Assembly (NCBI RefSeq): GCF_943372915.1
Contig: NZ_CALSAN010000019.1
Span: forward strand, 17,179 to 81,178
Origin: Ferrovibrio terrae_A
GTDB lineage: Bacteria; Pseudomonadota; Alphaproteobacteria; Ferrovibrionales; Ferrovibrionaceae
Reading direction: 5' to 3'
DNA: 64,000 nucleotides
Part shown: piece after piece, positions 18,079-25,486 of the stretch
Numbering within the stretch: the stretch's first letter is position 1
How the letters are laid out: every line of letters starts with the position of its first letter
Program-made: the position numbers and the translations under genes
The notes under the pieces: model-generated
The model's input: the letters and a program-made list of their open reading frames with translations, nothing else
Told to the model about the DNA's origin: nothing
Database searches by the model: none

Positions 18079-18786
18079 ATGGGTACCGATGGCCGAATTC
18101 CGGCCCCAGCAGCGACCCATGAGGTTGAGGCCTTTCTCCGTCAGGTGGCGCTCAGCCCGCGCACCGCGCCTGCTGCCGATGGTCGCGGCCGGCTGGTTTT
18201 CGCCATGGATGCCACCGCCAGCCGCCGCTCCACCTGGAACGAGGCGCAGCGCATCCAGGCCGAGATGTTCCGCACCACGGCCGCGCTTGGCGGCCTCGAT
18301 ATCCAGCTGGTGTTTTTCCGGGGTCTGGGCGAATGCCGCGCCTCGCCCTGGGTGTCGGAAGCCAATGTGATGCTGCGGCTGATGCGTCAGGTGGACTGCG
18401 TCGGCGGCCATACCCAGATCGAACGCGTGCTCAAGCATACCCTGGCCGAAGGACGCGAGCGCAAGGTCAATGCGCTGGTCTATATCGGCGACTGCATGGA
18501 AGAGAGCCCGGACGACATCGCGGTGAAAGCCGGCGAACTGGGCCTGCTCGGCGTACCGATCTTTGCTTTCCAGGAGGGCGGCGAGCCACGCGCCAAGGCC
18601 TGTTTCCAGGAAATGGCGCGGCTCACCCGCGGCGCCTATTCCAGCTTCGATGCTTCCAGTGCCGCCACCCTGCGCGAGTTGCTGTCTGCTGTTGCGGTCT
18701 ATGCCGCCGGCGGCTATCGCGCGCTGGAGAATTTCGCCGCTGGATCCGGCCGCGAAGTGCGCGCCCTGATCGGGCAGATGCGGTAA
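18079..18786 (+). CDS. von Willebrand factor A domain protein
   Basis: A 235-aa protein with a VWA-like fold: FAMDATASR near residue 41 is a DxTxS metal-ion-dependent adhesion motif, and ALVYIGDCMEE carries a later MIDAS acidic position. No signal peptide or membrane segment is seen, so it is probably cytoplasmic. The next gene, a membrane-anchored J-domain protein, starts 3 bp after the stop, which suggests the two cooperate, perhaps in assembling or remodelling a complex. The ATG at 18079 is chosen for a nearby ribosome site; the frame is open further upstream. Specific partner unknown. Confidence 0.7.
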   Translation: MGTDGRIPAPAATHEVEAFLRQVALSPRTAPAADGRGRLVFAMDATASRRSTWNEAQRIQAEMFRTTAALGGLDIQLVFFRGLGECRASPWVSEANVMLRLMRQVDCVGGHTQIERVLKHTLAEGRERKVNALVYIGDCMEESPDDIAVKAGELGLLGVPIFAFQEGGEPRAKACFQEMARLTRGAYSSFDASSAATLRELLSAVAVYAAGGYRALENFAAGSGREVRALIGQMR

Positions 18787-18789
18787 GCC

Positions 18790-19572
18790 ATGATCGCCTA
18801 TCTTGCGCTGGGCGTTGTCGGCCTGATCCTGCTGCTGCTCGGTGCACGCGGTTTCGTCAAAGCCGATCCGAAATTTCTCGCCAGGGTGTTGAAGATCGGC
18901 GGCGCCGTGATCTGCGGCGGACTGGCGATCTTTTTCCTGATCCGTGGCCGCATCGATGTGGCGATGATGCTGGGTGCGGTGGCGGCATTTTCGCTGGGCT
19001 ATCTGCCGCGCAGCCTGCTGCCGTTCAGCAACCTGTTCGGTGGTCGTGGTCTGGGCAGTGGCTGGCAGCGCGCCCGCACCGGGTATGCCGATCTCGATGG
19101 CAGCAATGGCAGCGGCACCGGCCAGCAGTCCACGGTCGAGACCGGCTGGTTGCGCATGCAGCTTGATCACGCCACCGGCCGCATGGATGGCGATGTGCTT
19201 CAGGGTCGCCATGCCGGGCGGCGGCTGTCGTCGCTCAGCTTTGAAGACCTGATTCTGCTGCTGCGCGACTGCCGCGCCAGCGACAACCAGGCGGCCGCCC
19301 TGCTGGAGGCCTATCTGGACCGCAGCATCGGCGAGGACTGGCGCGAGCGGGCCACGACCGGTGATGCCGGCGAGGCCGCATCGCCGGCCAGCAGCGGCGC
19401 GATGACGCGCGAACAGGCCTGGGAGGTGCTGGGCCTGCCCCCGGGCGCCAGCGATGCCGATATCCGCAGTGCCCATCGCCGCCTGATGAAGAAATTCCAT
19501 CCCGACCAGGGCGGCTCCACCTTCCTGGCGGCGCAGATCAACCGCGCCAAGGATCTGCTGCTCGGCGAATAG
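18790..19572 (+). CDS. Membrane-anchored DnaJ-domain protein
   Basis: A 260-aa protein with two to three N-terminal hydrophobic helices (about 3-20, 35-50, 58-78), a linker, and a C-terminal J domain (about 205-260) with the catalytic HPD tripeptide in KKFHPDQGG. This is the TIM14/Pam18-like layout, C-terminal J domain on a membrane anchor, and it would recruit Hsp70 (DnaK) at the inner membrane. Helix II before HPD is basic (RSAHRRLMKK), as needed for DnaK contact. It is co-transcribed with the VWA gene. Confidence 0.82.
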   Translation: MIAYLALGVVGLILLLLGARGFVKADPKFLARVLKIGGAVICGGLAIFFLIRGRIDVAMMLGAVAAFSLGYLPRSLLPFSNLFGGRGLGSGWQRARTGYADLDGSNGSGTGQQSTVETGWLRMQLDHATGRMDGDVLQGRHAGRRLSSLSFEDLILLLRDCRASDNQAAALLEAYLDRSIGEDWRERATTGDAGEAASPASSGAMTREQAWEVLGLPPGASDADIRSAHRRLMKKFHPDQGGSTFLAAQINRAKDLLLGE

Positions 19573-19667
19573 CGCACCGGCAATCGGCCGGCACATTGCA
19601 TGCTGACAATTCCGCTGTTTCGTTTGCGCGGGCGCTCGCTAGAGTGCCGGCAGGAAACCAGTATGGA

Positions 19668-20045
19668 ATGCGAGTGATGACAGCGCAGAATGAAGCGATC
19701 GTGCAGGGCCAACTCGATGCCTATAACGCCAAGGACATCGACACCTTCATGGCCTTCTGGGCCGAGGATGCGCAGGTCTTCGCCCACCCCGACACATTGC
19801 TGGCCAATGGTGCTGCGGAGATTCGCGCCCGCCATGTGCTGCGTTTCCAGGAACCCAACCTGTTCGGCCGGCTGGTCCAGCGCATGGCGGTGGGCAACAC
19901 CGTGGTCGACCGCGAAGTGGTGACGCGCATGTTTCCGGAAGGACCAGGCCGGGTGGATGTGATCGGCATCTACGAGGTGAGGGACGGCCGGATCGCCAAA
20001 GCCTGGTTCGTGATGGGCGAACCGGTGCTCGACCCCAGGGGCTGA
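19668..20045 (+). CDS. SnoaL-like / nuclear transport factor 2-fold protein
   Basis: A 125-aa protein of the SnoaL-like family, cone-shaped alpha+beta barrels that bind small hydrophobic ligands. The N-terminal helix (QLDAYNAKDIDTFMAFWAED) and closing strands (VIGIYEVRDGRIAKAWFV) are diagnostic. Start codons at 19668 and 19677 are close together; AGGAAA lies upstream of 19668. No catalytic assignment is possible. It is the last chromosomal protein gene before tRNA-Thr and the prophage. Confidence 0.72.
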   Translation: MRVMTAQNEAIVQGQLDAYNAKDIDTFMAFWAEDAQVFAHPDTLLANGAAEIRARHVLRFQEPNLFGRLVQRMAVGNTVVDREVVTRMFPEGPGRVDVIGIYEVRDGRIAKAWFVMGEPVLDPRG

Positions 20046-20059
20046 GCAAAACGGGAAAA

Positions 20060-20134
20060 TGGTGCCGGATGAGGGGATTGAACCCCCGACCTTCGGTTTA
20101 CAAAACCGCTGCTCTACCGCTGAGCTAATCCGGC
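20060..20134 (-). tRNA. tRNA-Thr(UGU)
   Basis: A complete cloverleaf on the minus strand with encoded CCA at 20060-20062. The 7-bp acceptor (GCCGGAT / ATCCGGC) is perfect, the D arm has GCTC/GAGC, the anticodon loop TTTGTAA gives anticodon UGU, and the T arm contains GGTTCAATCC. The 5' 39 nt (20096-20134) coincide with the phage attachment core and are followed, on the gene's upstream side, by prophage DNA. The gene is intact, but its promoter region is now phage sequence. Confidence 0.95.
20096..20134. repeat. attL core (39 bp)
   Basis: A 39-bp sequence identical to 55242-55280 and equal to tRNA-Thr nucleotides 1-39, from the 5' end through the anticodon loop. The flanks differ immediately on both sides, defining the left boundary of the prophage. 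The 3' half of the tRNA, left of it, is chromosomal. Confidence 0.93.
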
Positions 20135-20290
20135 ATCTACTTGATATCACTACCATTTCGCCCCGGCGCGTCCAACTGAAAATCGGAACATGGGTTGGAC
20201 GCATCCAACTTTAGCGGGCAGCGCGGCGGATCGCGCACCGAATTAGAGGCAGTACCCATCCCTGTCAACCGGCCGGCCTTTGTCACTTGA
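20135..20290. other. Left prophage arm with candidate integrase arm-type sites
   Basis: No gene is visible. Three TCCAACT-type sites occur: 20171-20177 (direct), 20195-20201 (GTTGGAC, inverted) and 20204-20210; the last two form the inverted repeat GTTGGA-cgca-TCCAAC. Matching sites flank attR (55163-55172 and 55203-55212). This spacing is expected of arm-type integrase binding sites. This stretch is also the only possible promoter region for tRNA-Thr in the lysogen. Confidence 0.6.
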
Positions 20291-20305
20291 GAACATTTTG
20301 AGAAC
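20291..20305. promoter_or_regulatory. LexA (SOS) box of alphaproteobacterial type
   Basis: GAAC-N7-GAAC (equivalently GTTC-N7-GTTC on the other strand), the established alphaproteobacterial LexA operator. It lies inside a tandem TTGAGAACAT repeat (20287-20307), between a possible -35 (TTGTCA, 20280-20285) and -10 (CATGAT, 20305-20310), 17 bp before the ATG of the 97-aa gene. This placement predicts DNA-damage induction. Confidence 0.75.
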
Positions 20306-20321
20306 ATGATTTAAGGCCGGA

Positions 20322-20615
20322 ATGCCCAGCCGGCACGACCCGCACAAGCACCTAGACAGCCTGCGTGCCTACCACGAGGCCGAGGCCGACATCGGTTTTA
20401 AATGCCTCTGCGGAGTCCGGCGCACGGCCGCGACGCGCGACGCGCTCAAAGCCTATCCCGAATACACCGACCCCAACCAGATCGCCCGGAAAATGCGCTG
20501 CAGATCATGCAAGCAGAAAACGGTAACGGCCTATCCCATCGTGCCAAGCCACCGCCTGCGCGACCGCGAGCTCTTTAAGGCGCACTGGGGTTTCGGTCAG
20601 GGCTGGAAGGATTGA
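20322..20615 (+). CDS. Small Cys-rich prophage protein behind a LexA box (candidate induction factor)
   Basis: A 97-aa protein with no recognised family. Cysteines at 28, 30, 60 and 63 (CLC and CRSC) suggest a zinc-ribbon-like fold, and it is basic overall. It is the only rightward gene in the left half of the prophage, next to attL and convergent with the late operon, from which a bidirectional terminator separates it. A LexA box directly upstream predicts SOS control. Because the phage repressor lacks a self-cleavage domain, this product is a candidate antirepressor or induction trigger; a lysogenic-conversion role is the alternative. Function is inference only. Confidence 0.6.
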   Translation: MPSRHDPHKHLDSLRAYHEAEADIGFKCLCGVRRTAATRDALKAYPEYTDPNQIARKMRCRSCKQKTVTAYPIVPSHRLRDRELFKAHWGFGQGWKD

Positions 20616-20621
20616 CCAATG

Positions 20622-20648
20622 AAAACGGCCGCCCGAAGGCGACCGTTT
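20622..20648. terminator. Bidirectional terminator ending the late operon
   Basis: AAACGG-c-CGCC pairs with GGCG-a-CCGTTT. On the minus strand the loop is a C(UUCG)G tetraloop followed by TTTTC. It sits between the convergent Rz and 97-aa genes. Confidence 0.75.
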
Positions 20649-20678
20649 CGCAGGTCCACGAGGACGGCGCTGAGGGCG

Positions 20679-21182
20679 CTATTCGGCCTCGTGCTGCGTC
20701 CGCCCGCGCAGGATCGCCTGGCAGGCCGAAAGCATCGTCTCGCGCTCGGCTATTCCGGCTCGGAGATCGAAATAAGCCTGTCGAGCGTCGGCAGTAAGCT
20801 CGGCAGGGCGCGCATGATCCAAGCCGGCGGCGGCGGCGGCTCCGGGCTGACAGTGATCGGCCGGGCGGGTGGCGTACTGCAGCCGGCGACGGCCGGCAGC
20901 AACATCGTTGCGAAGGCGATCAACTTCAGTGCGCGCATCGGTCAGTTCCTTGGTCTTGGCGTTGTCGATATCGGCATAGCGCGCCTGTTCCGCCACCAGA
21001 CGGCGCAGGGCGAGTTTCTGCGCCTCGGCATGGGCGTCGGCCTGCGCGGCATCCATGGCCGCCAGGCGGGCCTCGTAGCGCCATCCCTGCGCCTTCCAGC
21101 CGGCAAAGAAGATTCCGGCGGCGAGCAGCAGGCAGGCGAGCGGCTTCCAGTACTTCGCAAGGAACGGGATCAGCGCTGGCAT
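20679..21182 (-). CDS. i-spanin (Rz-like)
   Basis: A 167-aa inner-membrane spanin subunit. One N-terminal transmembrane helix (KPLACLLLAAGIFFAGW, residues 10-26) is followed by a long periplasmic, helical, coiled-coil-prone region rich in Ala, Arg and Glu (about 30-90). With Rz1 it bridges the periplasm and disrupts the outer membrane at lysis. The start at 21182 is chosen over longer in-frame starts because of an AGGAA ribosome site and the conserved short cytoplasmic N-terminus. It overlaps the endolysin end by 13 bp. Confidence 0.85.
   Translation of the reverse strand: MPALIPFLAKYWKPLACLLLAAGIFFAGWKAQGWRYEARLAAMDAAQADAHAEAQKLALRRLVAEQARYADIDNAKTKELTDARTEVDRLRNDVAAGRRRLQYATRPADHCQPGAAAAAGLDHARPAELTADARQAYFDLRAGIAERETMLSACQAILRGRTQHEAE
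20750..20938 (-). CDS. o-spanin lipoprotein (Rz1-like), nested inside Rz
   Basis: A 62-aa lipoprotein encoded entirely within the Rz gene in another frame. A signal sequence ends in the lipobox LPAVAGC (Cys at residue 20), and the mature part is proline-rich (PEPPPPPAW), both hallmarks of Rz1. It would be anchored in the outer membrane and pair with Rz through its C-terminus. Embedded Rz/Rz1 genes are well known in coliphages. Confidence 0.82.
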   Translation of the reverse strand: MRALKLIAFATMLLPAVAGCSTPPARPITVSPEPPPPPAWIMRALPSLLPTLDRLISISEPE

Positions 21183-21664
21183 AGCTGGTATTCCTGTTGC
21201 CGGCGGGTCCACAGGCCCGCGCAAACCGTGTTGCCCTTGGCCGAGCAGTCGAACCCGGCCATGTAGCGCCAGCGCAGGAACTCGCCGCAAGCCGAGGCGT
21301 CGCCGGCATTCAGCTTGCGGCGTAACCTCGAGTCCGAGAACTTGGCCGCGCCGAAGTTGTAGACGAACGACGCCACGGCCGCGCGCCGGGGGTCCGACAT
21401 CGGCACGCTGACCAGGCCGTCGACCTCGGCGAATGTCTGCGCCAGGTCGGCAGCGAACAGCCTGTCGCATTCATCGACCGTGGCACGCATCCCCGGCTTG
21501 ACGCCCTTGGTATGGCCCCGGCAGATCGTCCAAACCTTTGCGCCATCCTGATAGGCCTGCAACTCCAAGCCCTCGTGAACGTCGATGAAGGTGGCGGCTA
21601 TCGCCATCGCACCGCTGCCGGCGAGTGCGGCAACGACGCGCGGCGGGAGACGTGGCACAGCCAT
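21170..21664 (-). CDS. Endolysin, GH24 lysozyme with SAR-type N-terminus
   Basis: A 164-aa muramidase. The catalytic triad spacing of phage lysozymes, Glu-x8-Asp-x5-Thr, is present in EGLELQAYQDGAKVWT (near residues 30-45). The N-terminus (about 9-26, Ala/Gly-rich and weakly hydrophobic) fits a signal-arrest-release helix, so export would not require a holin lesion. The ATG at 21664 overlaps the holin stop (TAATG), indicating translational coupling. It lies between holin and spanin genes, a complete lysis cassette. Confidence 0.88.
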   Translation of the reverse strand: MAVPRLPPRVVAALAGSGAMAIAATFIDVHEGLELQAYQDGAKVWTICRGHTKGVKPGMRATVDECDRLFAADLAQTFAEVDGLVSVPMSDPRRAAVASFVYNFGAAKFSDSRLRRKLNAGDASACGEFLRWRYMAGFDCSAKGNTVCAGLWTRRQQEYQLCQR

Positions 21665-21870
21665 TAGCCGCGCACCTTGCGACGGAACCGCTTGCGCTGC
21701 GGATCGCGCCACCACTTGTCGCGCACGAGGAAAAACGCCTGCAGCGCGATATAGGCCACGGTCGACCACGCCGCGATATTCGACGCGGTGAGCTCGGTCA
21801 GACTATAGGCCGCGCCGGCAACGGCCGGAGCCGCCTTGAACGCCTGCGTCTTGATTTCGTCGTGGATCAC
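21664..21870 (-). CDS. T7 gp17.5-like class II holin
   Basis: A 68-aa small membrane protein. The segment KAAPAVAGAAYSLTELTA, then AAWSTVAYIALQAFFLV, then a basic tail (RDKWWRDPQRKRFRRK), parallels T7 gp17.5, with the same KAAP start of the first helix. It forms inner-membrane lesions that time lysis. GTG at 21870 is the best start (AAGGGG 6 nt upstream); ATG at 21888 would overlap the preceding gene. Confidence 0.8.
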   Translation of the reverse strand: MIHDEIKTQAFKAAPAVAGAAYSLTELTASNIAAWSTVAYIALQAFFLVRDKWWRDPQRKRFRRKVRG

Positions 21871-21880
21871 AGCCACCCCC

Positions 21881-24133
21881 TTAAGCATATTTCCAGTGCA
21901 GATCAGCGCGCAGCCAGTCGAGATAGAAAGCACCGCTGGCATTCCAGTTTGCGTCGGTCGTGCCGACAGCCATGCCGGTCGCAACCGGATAGTTGGGGAA
22001 CGACGTGTCGTTACCGAACTGCGGGCTGTCGACATTAAGTTGCAGGTAATTACCCCACTGCCGGCGCGACGAACGCGCGCGGTCGAGCAGCATCCATGCC
22101 GATGTCGTGCTGACGCATTTGCAAAGCCAGAACATCGGATCGAAGTCGGTCAGCACGCGGCGAGCAGGCGCGGTGCCGCCAGTGCCCCGGCCGTAGCCGA
22201 TATGCTGCAGGCCCGGCACGTTCCAGAACAGATAGATGATGCCGGCGACGTTATCGCCGAAGATGAATGAAGGGCTGGCGATGATTTGCGAAGCGGAATG
22301 CGCGCCCCAGACATTGGCGCTTGTGGTGATGCCGATATTCTGATTGAGCGAGATATACTCGTTGTTCGCCATCCCCTTGACCCAGCAAACCCAACTGCCG
22401 ATGCCGAGGGATTTTGCCCAGATCATGTCGGGCGCGCGGTTGCCATTCGGGCCGCCGGAATGCGCGGCCACCGCCACGGGTGCCGCGCCGGTAAACGTGC
22501 CGGCCGGAACGGCGACCATCTGGCAGCCGTATTCCGGCCGCATCCGCAGCGCCAAGGCAATCGACTGGTTTGCGCCGGCATTCAGGCTGCCATGGCTACC
22601 GACTGTGAAGCCCGTCGACGTGAAAGCGGTCAGGCCAGCGAGCGAAGCCTGCGCGTTGTTCAAGCCGGCATAGAGCACATTCCCGGCACCGCGCACGGTA
22701 TCATAAACCTGCGCGTAATAGGTCTGCGTATAGTTGCGCGCGATCACAAGCGTCGGCTCGGTCGTGGCATCCCACGGCAGCGGGACATTTGTCGTGCCGT
22801 TGTTGCCAGTCCAGGTCGGAATTGCCGTTACGTTTGTTGGCCGCTTCACTGCCGGCGATGGCGCGTTATAGGCATTCAGCGGCTTCGCGCCGGCAATAGG
22901 ATATTGGAATGGCGCTTGACCGCAATTCATGACGCCGCCGGCCGTCGCCTGGCCGATAGCGAAACTCAGATCCTCGGGCAGGCCAGAGAAGGCCACACCC
23001 TGCGACACGCCGTTCTTGCAGAAGGTCAGCGTATGAGCATTGCTGTCGACGACAATGCCGATGAAATCAGCAGCGCCCCATGCCGCGCCATAGGCCGGCG
23101 CGGAGGCGTTGTTATATTTCGTGCCGTTGCCATGGTACGACCAGCCATAGGCATTGTTGCCGAGGTAGTTTGCAGCATCGACGCGGTTCGTGCAGACGCC
23201 CGGCATTTCGGTCGAGCCGCCGCCCTTCCATTCCGCTTGCCACACACCGGAGTTCGGCAGCGGCGCGGTGACGCGCGTAAGGTTCGCAGAGGATACGGAC
23301 TGCCCGGCATTCGATACGGTGCCAGCCGACGACAACGGATCAAGGCGCGGATAGGTCGATTTGGTCGGCCCCAGCGTGCCGAGGTCGCTGGTGATCGCAT
23401 CGGCGACATTCGCCCAGCCGCTCAAGGTCCAGTGGTTGCCGTTCCACTTGTCGTGACCGAGCGTGGTCAGCGAGGCATCGTTCGAGAAATCGAGATAGAA
23501 GCTGTTGCCCGCCCCGACAGGACCGCTGTAAGCGCGCGGGATATAGCCGTTCGTCTGCGCGCTGTAGCGGAGAACCGCAGTCGGAGCGACCAGAGTGTTG
23601 TCAACGAAAATGACGTATTCGAGCAGGCCCTCAAGCCAGTAGCCCGCGACTTGGTTGAATGTGCCAATGTAATGAGTGTTCGCGGCATTCCAGATGCTAT
23701 CGACATTCAGGCCGAGAGCATCGAAGCCAGTCTGCCTGGCGTTCCGAAAATACTTGAGACGATCAGCAGCCGTCGCATTGGCGCTATCCCACTGGATGCA
23801 ATGATGCTCGGTCGCGGCGAACTCAAGGTCGATTTCAGCCGCGCGGTAATCGGTGCCGTTGTTGTAAATCGTCGGCTTATTCAGATGAGCCGCTGCGGCC
23901 GTAAAATAAAAACCAAAGCCGGCGCTGCCGCCGGCATTTACCACCGTGGGATATTGGGTACTTGAAACTGCGATCTTTGTGCGGCGCAAACCAAAGAGAA
24001 GCGTCCACTTTTTCAGCGCGCCAGCGGAACCGACGTTGCGCGTCAGGTAGTGAGAGCCCTTTAAGACGATGCCGTGCTTACGCTGAAAGATCGGCAGGCC
24101 GCGCGCTGCCGGCGAGGACAGCAGATGCGTCAT
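21881..24133 (-). CDS. Large virion/tail protein with SPRY-like and DUF7483-like regions
   Basis: A 750-aa protein probably displayed on the virion tail. Residues about 300-400 look like a SPRY/concanavalin-like module (GVWQAEWKGGG, YGWSYHGNGTKYNN, FIGIVVDSNAHTLTFCKNG). Residues about 450-560 (TLVIARNYTQTYYAQVYDT and following) resemble a repeat domain found in marine podovirus tail proteins (DUF7483-like). It lies between the fibre gene and the lysis cassette, where host-recognition proteins often sit, so it may be the receptor-binding part of a two-protein fibre. The domain names are my recognition and need a profile search. Confidence 0.6.
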   Translation of the reverse strand: MTHLLSSPAARGLPIFQRKHGIVLKGSHYLTRNVGSAGALKKWTLLFGLRRTKIAVSSTQYPTVVNAGGSAGFGFYFTAAAAHLNKPTIYNNGTDYRAAEIDLEFAATEHHCIQWDSANATAADRLKYFRNARQTGFDALGLNVDSIWNAANTHYIGTFNQVAGYWLEGLLEYVIFVDNTLVAPTAVLRYSAQTNGYIPRAYSGPVGAGNSFYLDFSNDASLTTLGHDKWNGNHWTLSGWANVADAITSDLGTLGPTKSTYPRLDPLSSAGTVSNAGQSVSSANLTRVTAPLPNSGVWQAEWKGGGSTEMPGVCTNRVDAANYLGNNAYGWSYHGNGTKYNNASAPAYGAAWGAADFIGIVVDSNAHTLTFCKNGVSQGVAFSGLPEDLSFAIGQATAGGVMNCGQAPFQYPIAGAKPLNAYNAPSPAVKRPTNVTAIPTWTGNNGTTNVPLPWDATTEPTLVIARNYTQTYYAQVYDTVRGAGNVLYAGLNNAQASLAGLTAFTSTGFTVGSHGSLNAGANQSIALALRMRPEYGCQMVAVPAGTFTGAAPVAVAAHSGGPNGNRAPDMIWAKSLGIGSWVCWVKGMANNEYISLNQNIGITTSANVWGAHSASQIIASPSFIFGDNVAGIIYLFWNVPGLQHIGYGRGTGGTAPARRVLTDFDPMFWLCKCVSTTSAWMLLDRARSSRRQWGNYLQLNVDSPQFGNDTSFPNYPVATGMAVGTTDANWNASGAFYLDWLRADLHWKYA

Positions 24134-25485
24134 TATCGCACCCGCGCCTTGAGCGTCGCGATAAGGCCGCTGCCTGGCGTGGTGCTGCCGACCTGCGTAA
24201 CCTTGAACTGGATACGGTCGCCGGCCGCACCCTGCGTCGTGCTCAGCGTGCCGGCAGTGATCGCCGTTGCGCCAGCCGCCACCTGCGGCTTGACGGAAAA
24301 GATGGTCACCCCGTTGAGCTCGATGTCGAAGATGAGCGCCGCGCCGGCCGGCGCACTCGCCAGCTTGCCGGCGAAGCCTTCGAACGTGACATCGCGGCCG
24401 AGCGCCATCGGCGGGAACGCCTTGACCTCGCAGGTTTCCGCCGTACCGTCCGCGTCATAGCCAGCGACAAACGGCAGATCATAGGCCTTCATCTCGGCTT
24501 TCGCTTCGCCGATGCCGACCGTATTCGTGCCGGGCTTATTGAAGATGCGGAACAGCCAGTCGTCGGTGCCGGTGTTGTCGTCGGCGTCAAGCTGGCCATG
24601 CACGACGGATTGCACCACGGCCGACGCCAGGCCGTTCACGGTGTCGCCGGCATGGGGCTGGAACGTGACGGGATAAGCCTCGGACATGACAGACCAGCCC
24701 AGCTTGTAAGGCTCGGCCGACGGGCCAATCTGCGGCATCTGGCAGGTGATCGCGCCCGCCAGATTTTCGAACACATAGAACGCACCATTCTGCGCGGCAA
24801 TCGGGCTGTCGCCTGGCAGTACGCGAATGATGGGATCGAAGCCGACCGCCGCCGCAAAGGCCTCGGCCTGAGCCGCCGCAGCCTGCGCCGCAATGCGGTG
24901 CAAGTCGGCGTCGGCCGCGTCGGCCGCAGCCTCGCCAGCCTTGGTCGTGGCAATACCTGCCTGCGTCGTGGCGATACCGGCCTGCTCGGTCGCGCCGGAA
25001 ATACCGGCCTCAAGCTGGCCGAGCGATAGCGTGGACACCTGCGGCTTGCCATCATCGTCGAAGCCGAGCACGCGGTTCGCGCGCGCCGCGACCGGCGGGA
25101 CGATCATCGGCAGGCTTGGCGGATCGGTTTCAGATGCGGTCAGCGCCCGGCCGGTAATTTCGGCAAGGTTCTGAATGAGCATGGTTAGGCGGTTGAAATC
25201 GTCCTGCACCACGGCATCGACATGGTTGCCCTCGCGCACGAGGTCCATTTTCCGCATGATGGTGATAAGCGTTCCGGTGACAGGCGATACGCCGAAATGC
25301 ACCGTGCCGCTTTCCGCCGAACCGTCGCCCGTGATGTAGAAGCCATCGGCCGGCGCGACATTCAGATAGACAACGATGTCCTCGGCCGACAGGAACGGAA
25401 AGGTGAAATCGTAATCGACCCGGCCTGCACCGGTCGCAAGATACTGCTCGCGGGGGACGATGGCAGGAACCGGTACGTCAGGCAT
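24133..25485 (-). CDS. Tail fibre with T7 gp17-like N-terminal attachment domain
   Basis: A 450-aa protein. Residues about 10-115 (QYLATGAGRVDYDFTFPF, GTLITIMRKMDLVREGNHVDA, DDFNRLTMLIQNLAE) match the conserved T7 gp17-type N-terminus that docks fibres to the tail. An Ala-rich coiled coil (about 160-215) and a C-terminal beta-rich region follow. It is much shorter than a full receptor-binding fibre with tip, which supports a separate adhesin encoded by the next gene. The 3' end touches that gene's start. Confidence 0.78.
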   Translation of the reverse strand: MPDVPVPAIVPREQYLATGAGRVDYDFTFPFLSAEDIVVYLNVAPADGFYITGDGSAESGTVHFGVSPVTGTLITIMRKMDLVREGNHVDAVVQDDFNRLTMLIQNLAEITGRALTASETDPPSLPMIVPPVAARANRVLGFDDDGKPQVSTLSLGQLEAGISGATEQAGIATTQAGIATTKAGEAAADAADADLHRIAAQAAAAQAEAFAAAVGFDPIIRVLPGDSPIAAQNGAFYVFENLAGAITCQMPQIGPSAEPYKLGWSVMSEAYPVTFQPHAGDTVNGLASAVVQSVVHGQLDADDNTGTDDWLFRIFNKPGTNTVGIGEAKAEMKAYDLPFVAGYDADGTAETCEVKAFPPMALGRDVTFEGFAGKLASAPAGAALIFDIELNGVTIFSVKPQVAAGATAITAGTLSTTQGAAGDRIQFKVTQVGSTTPGSGLIATLKARVR

Positions 25486-25486
25486 G

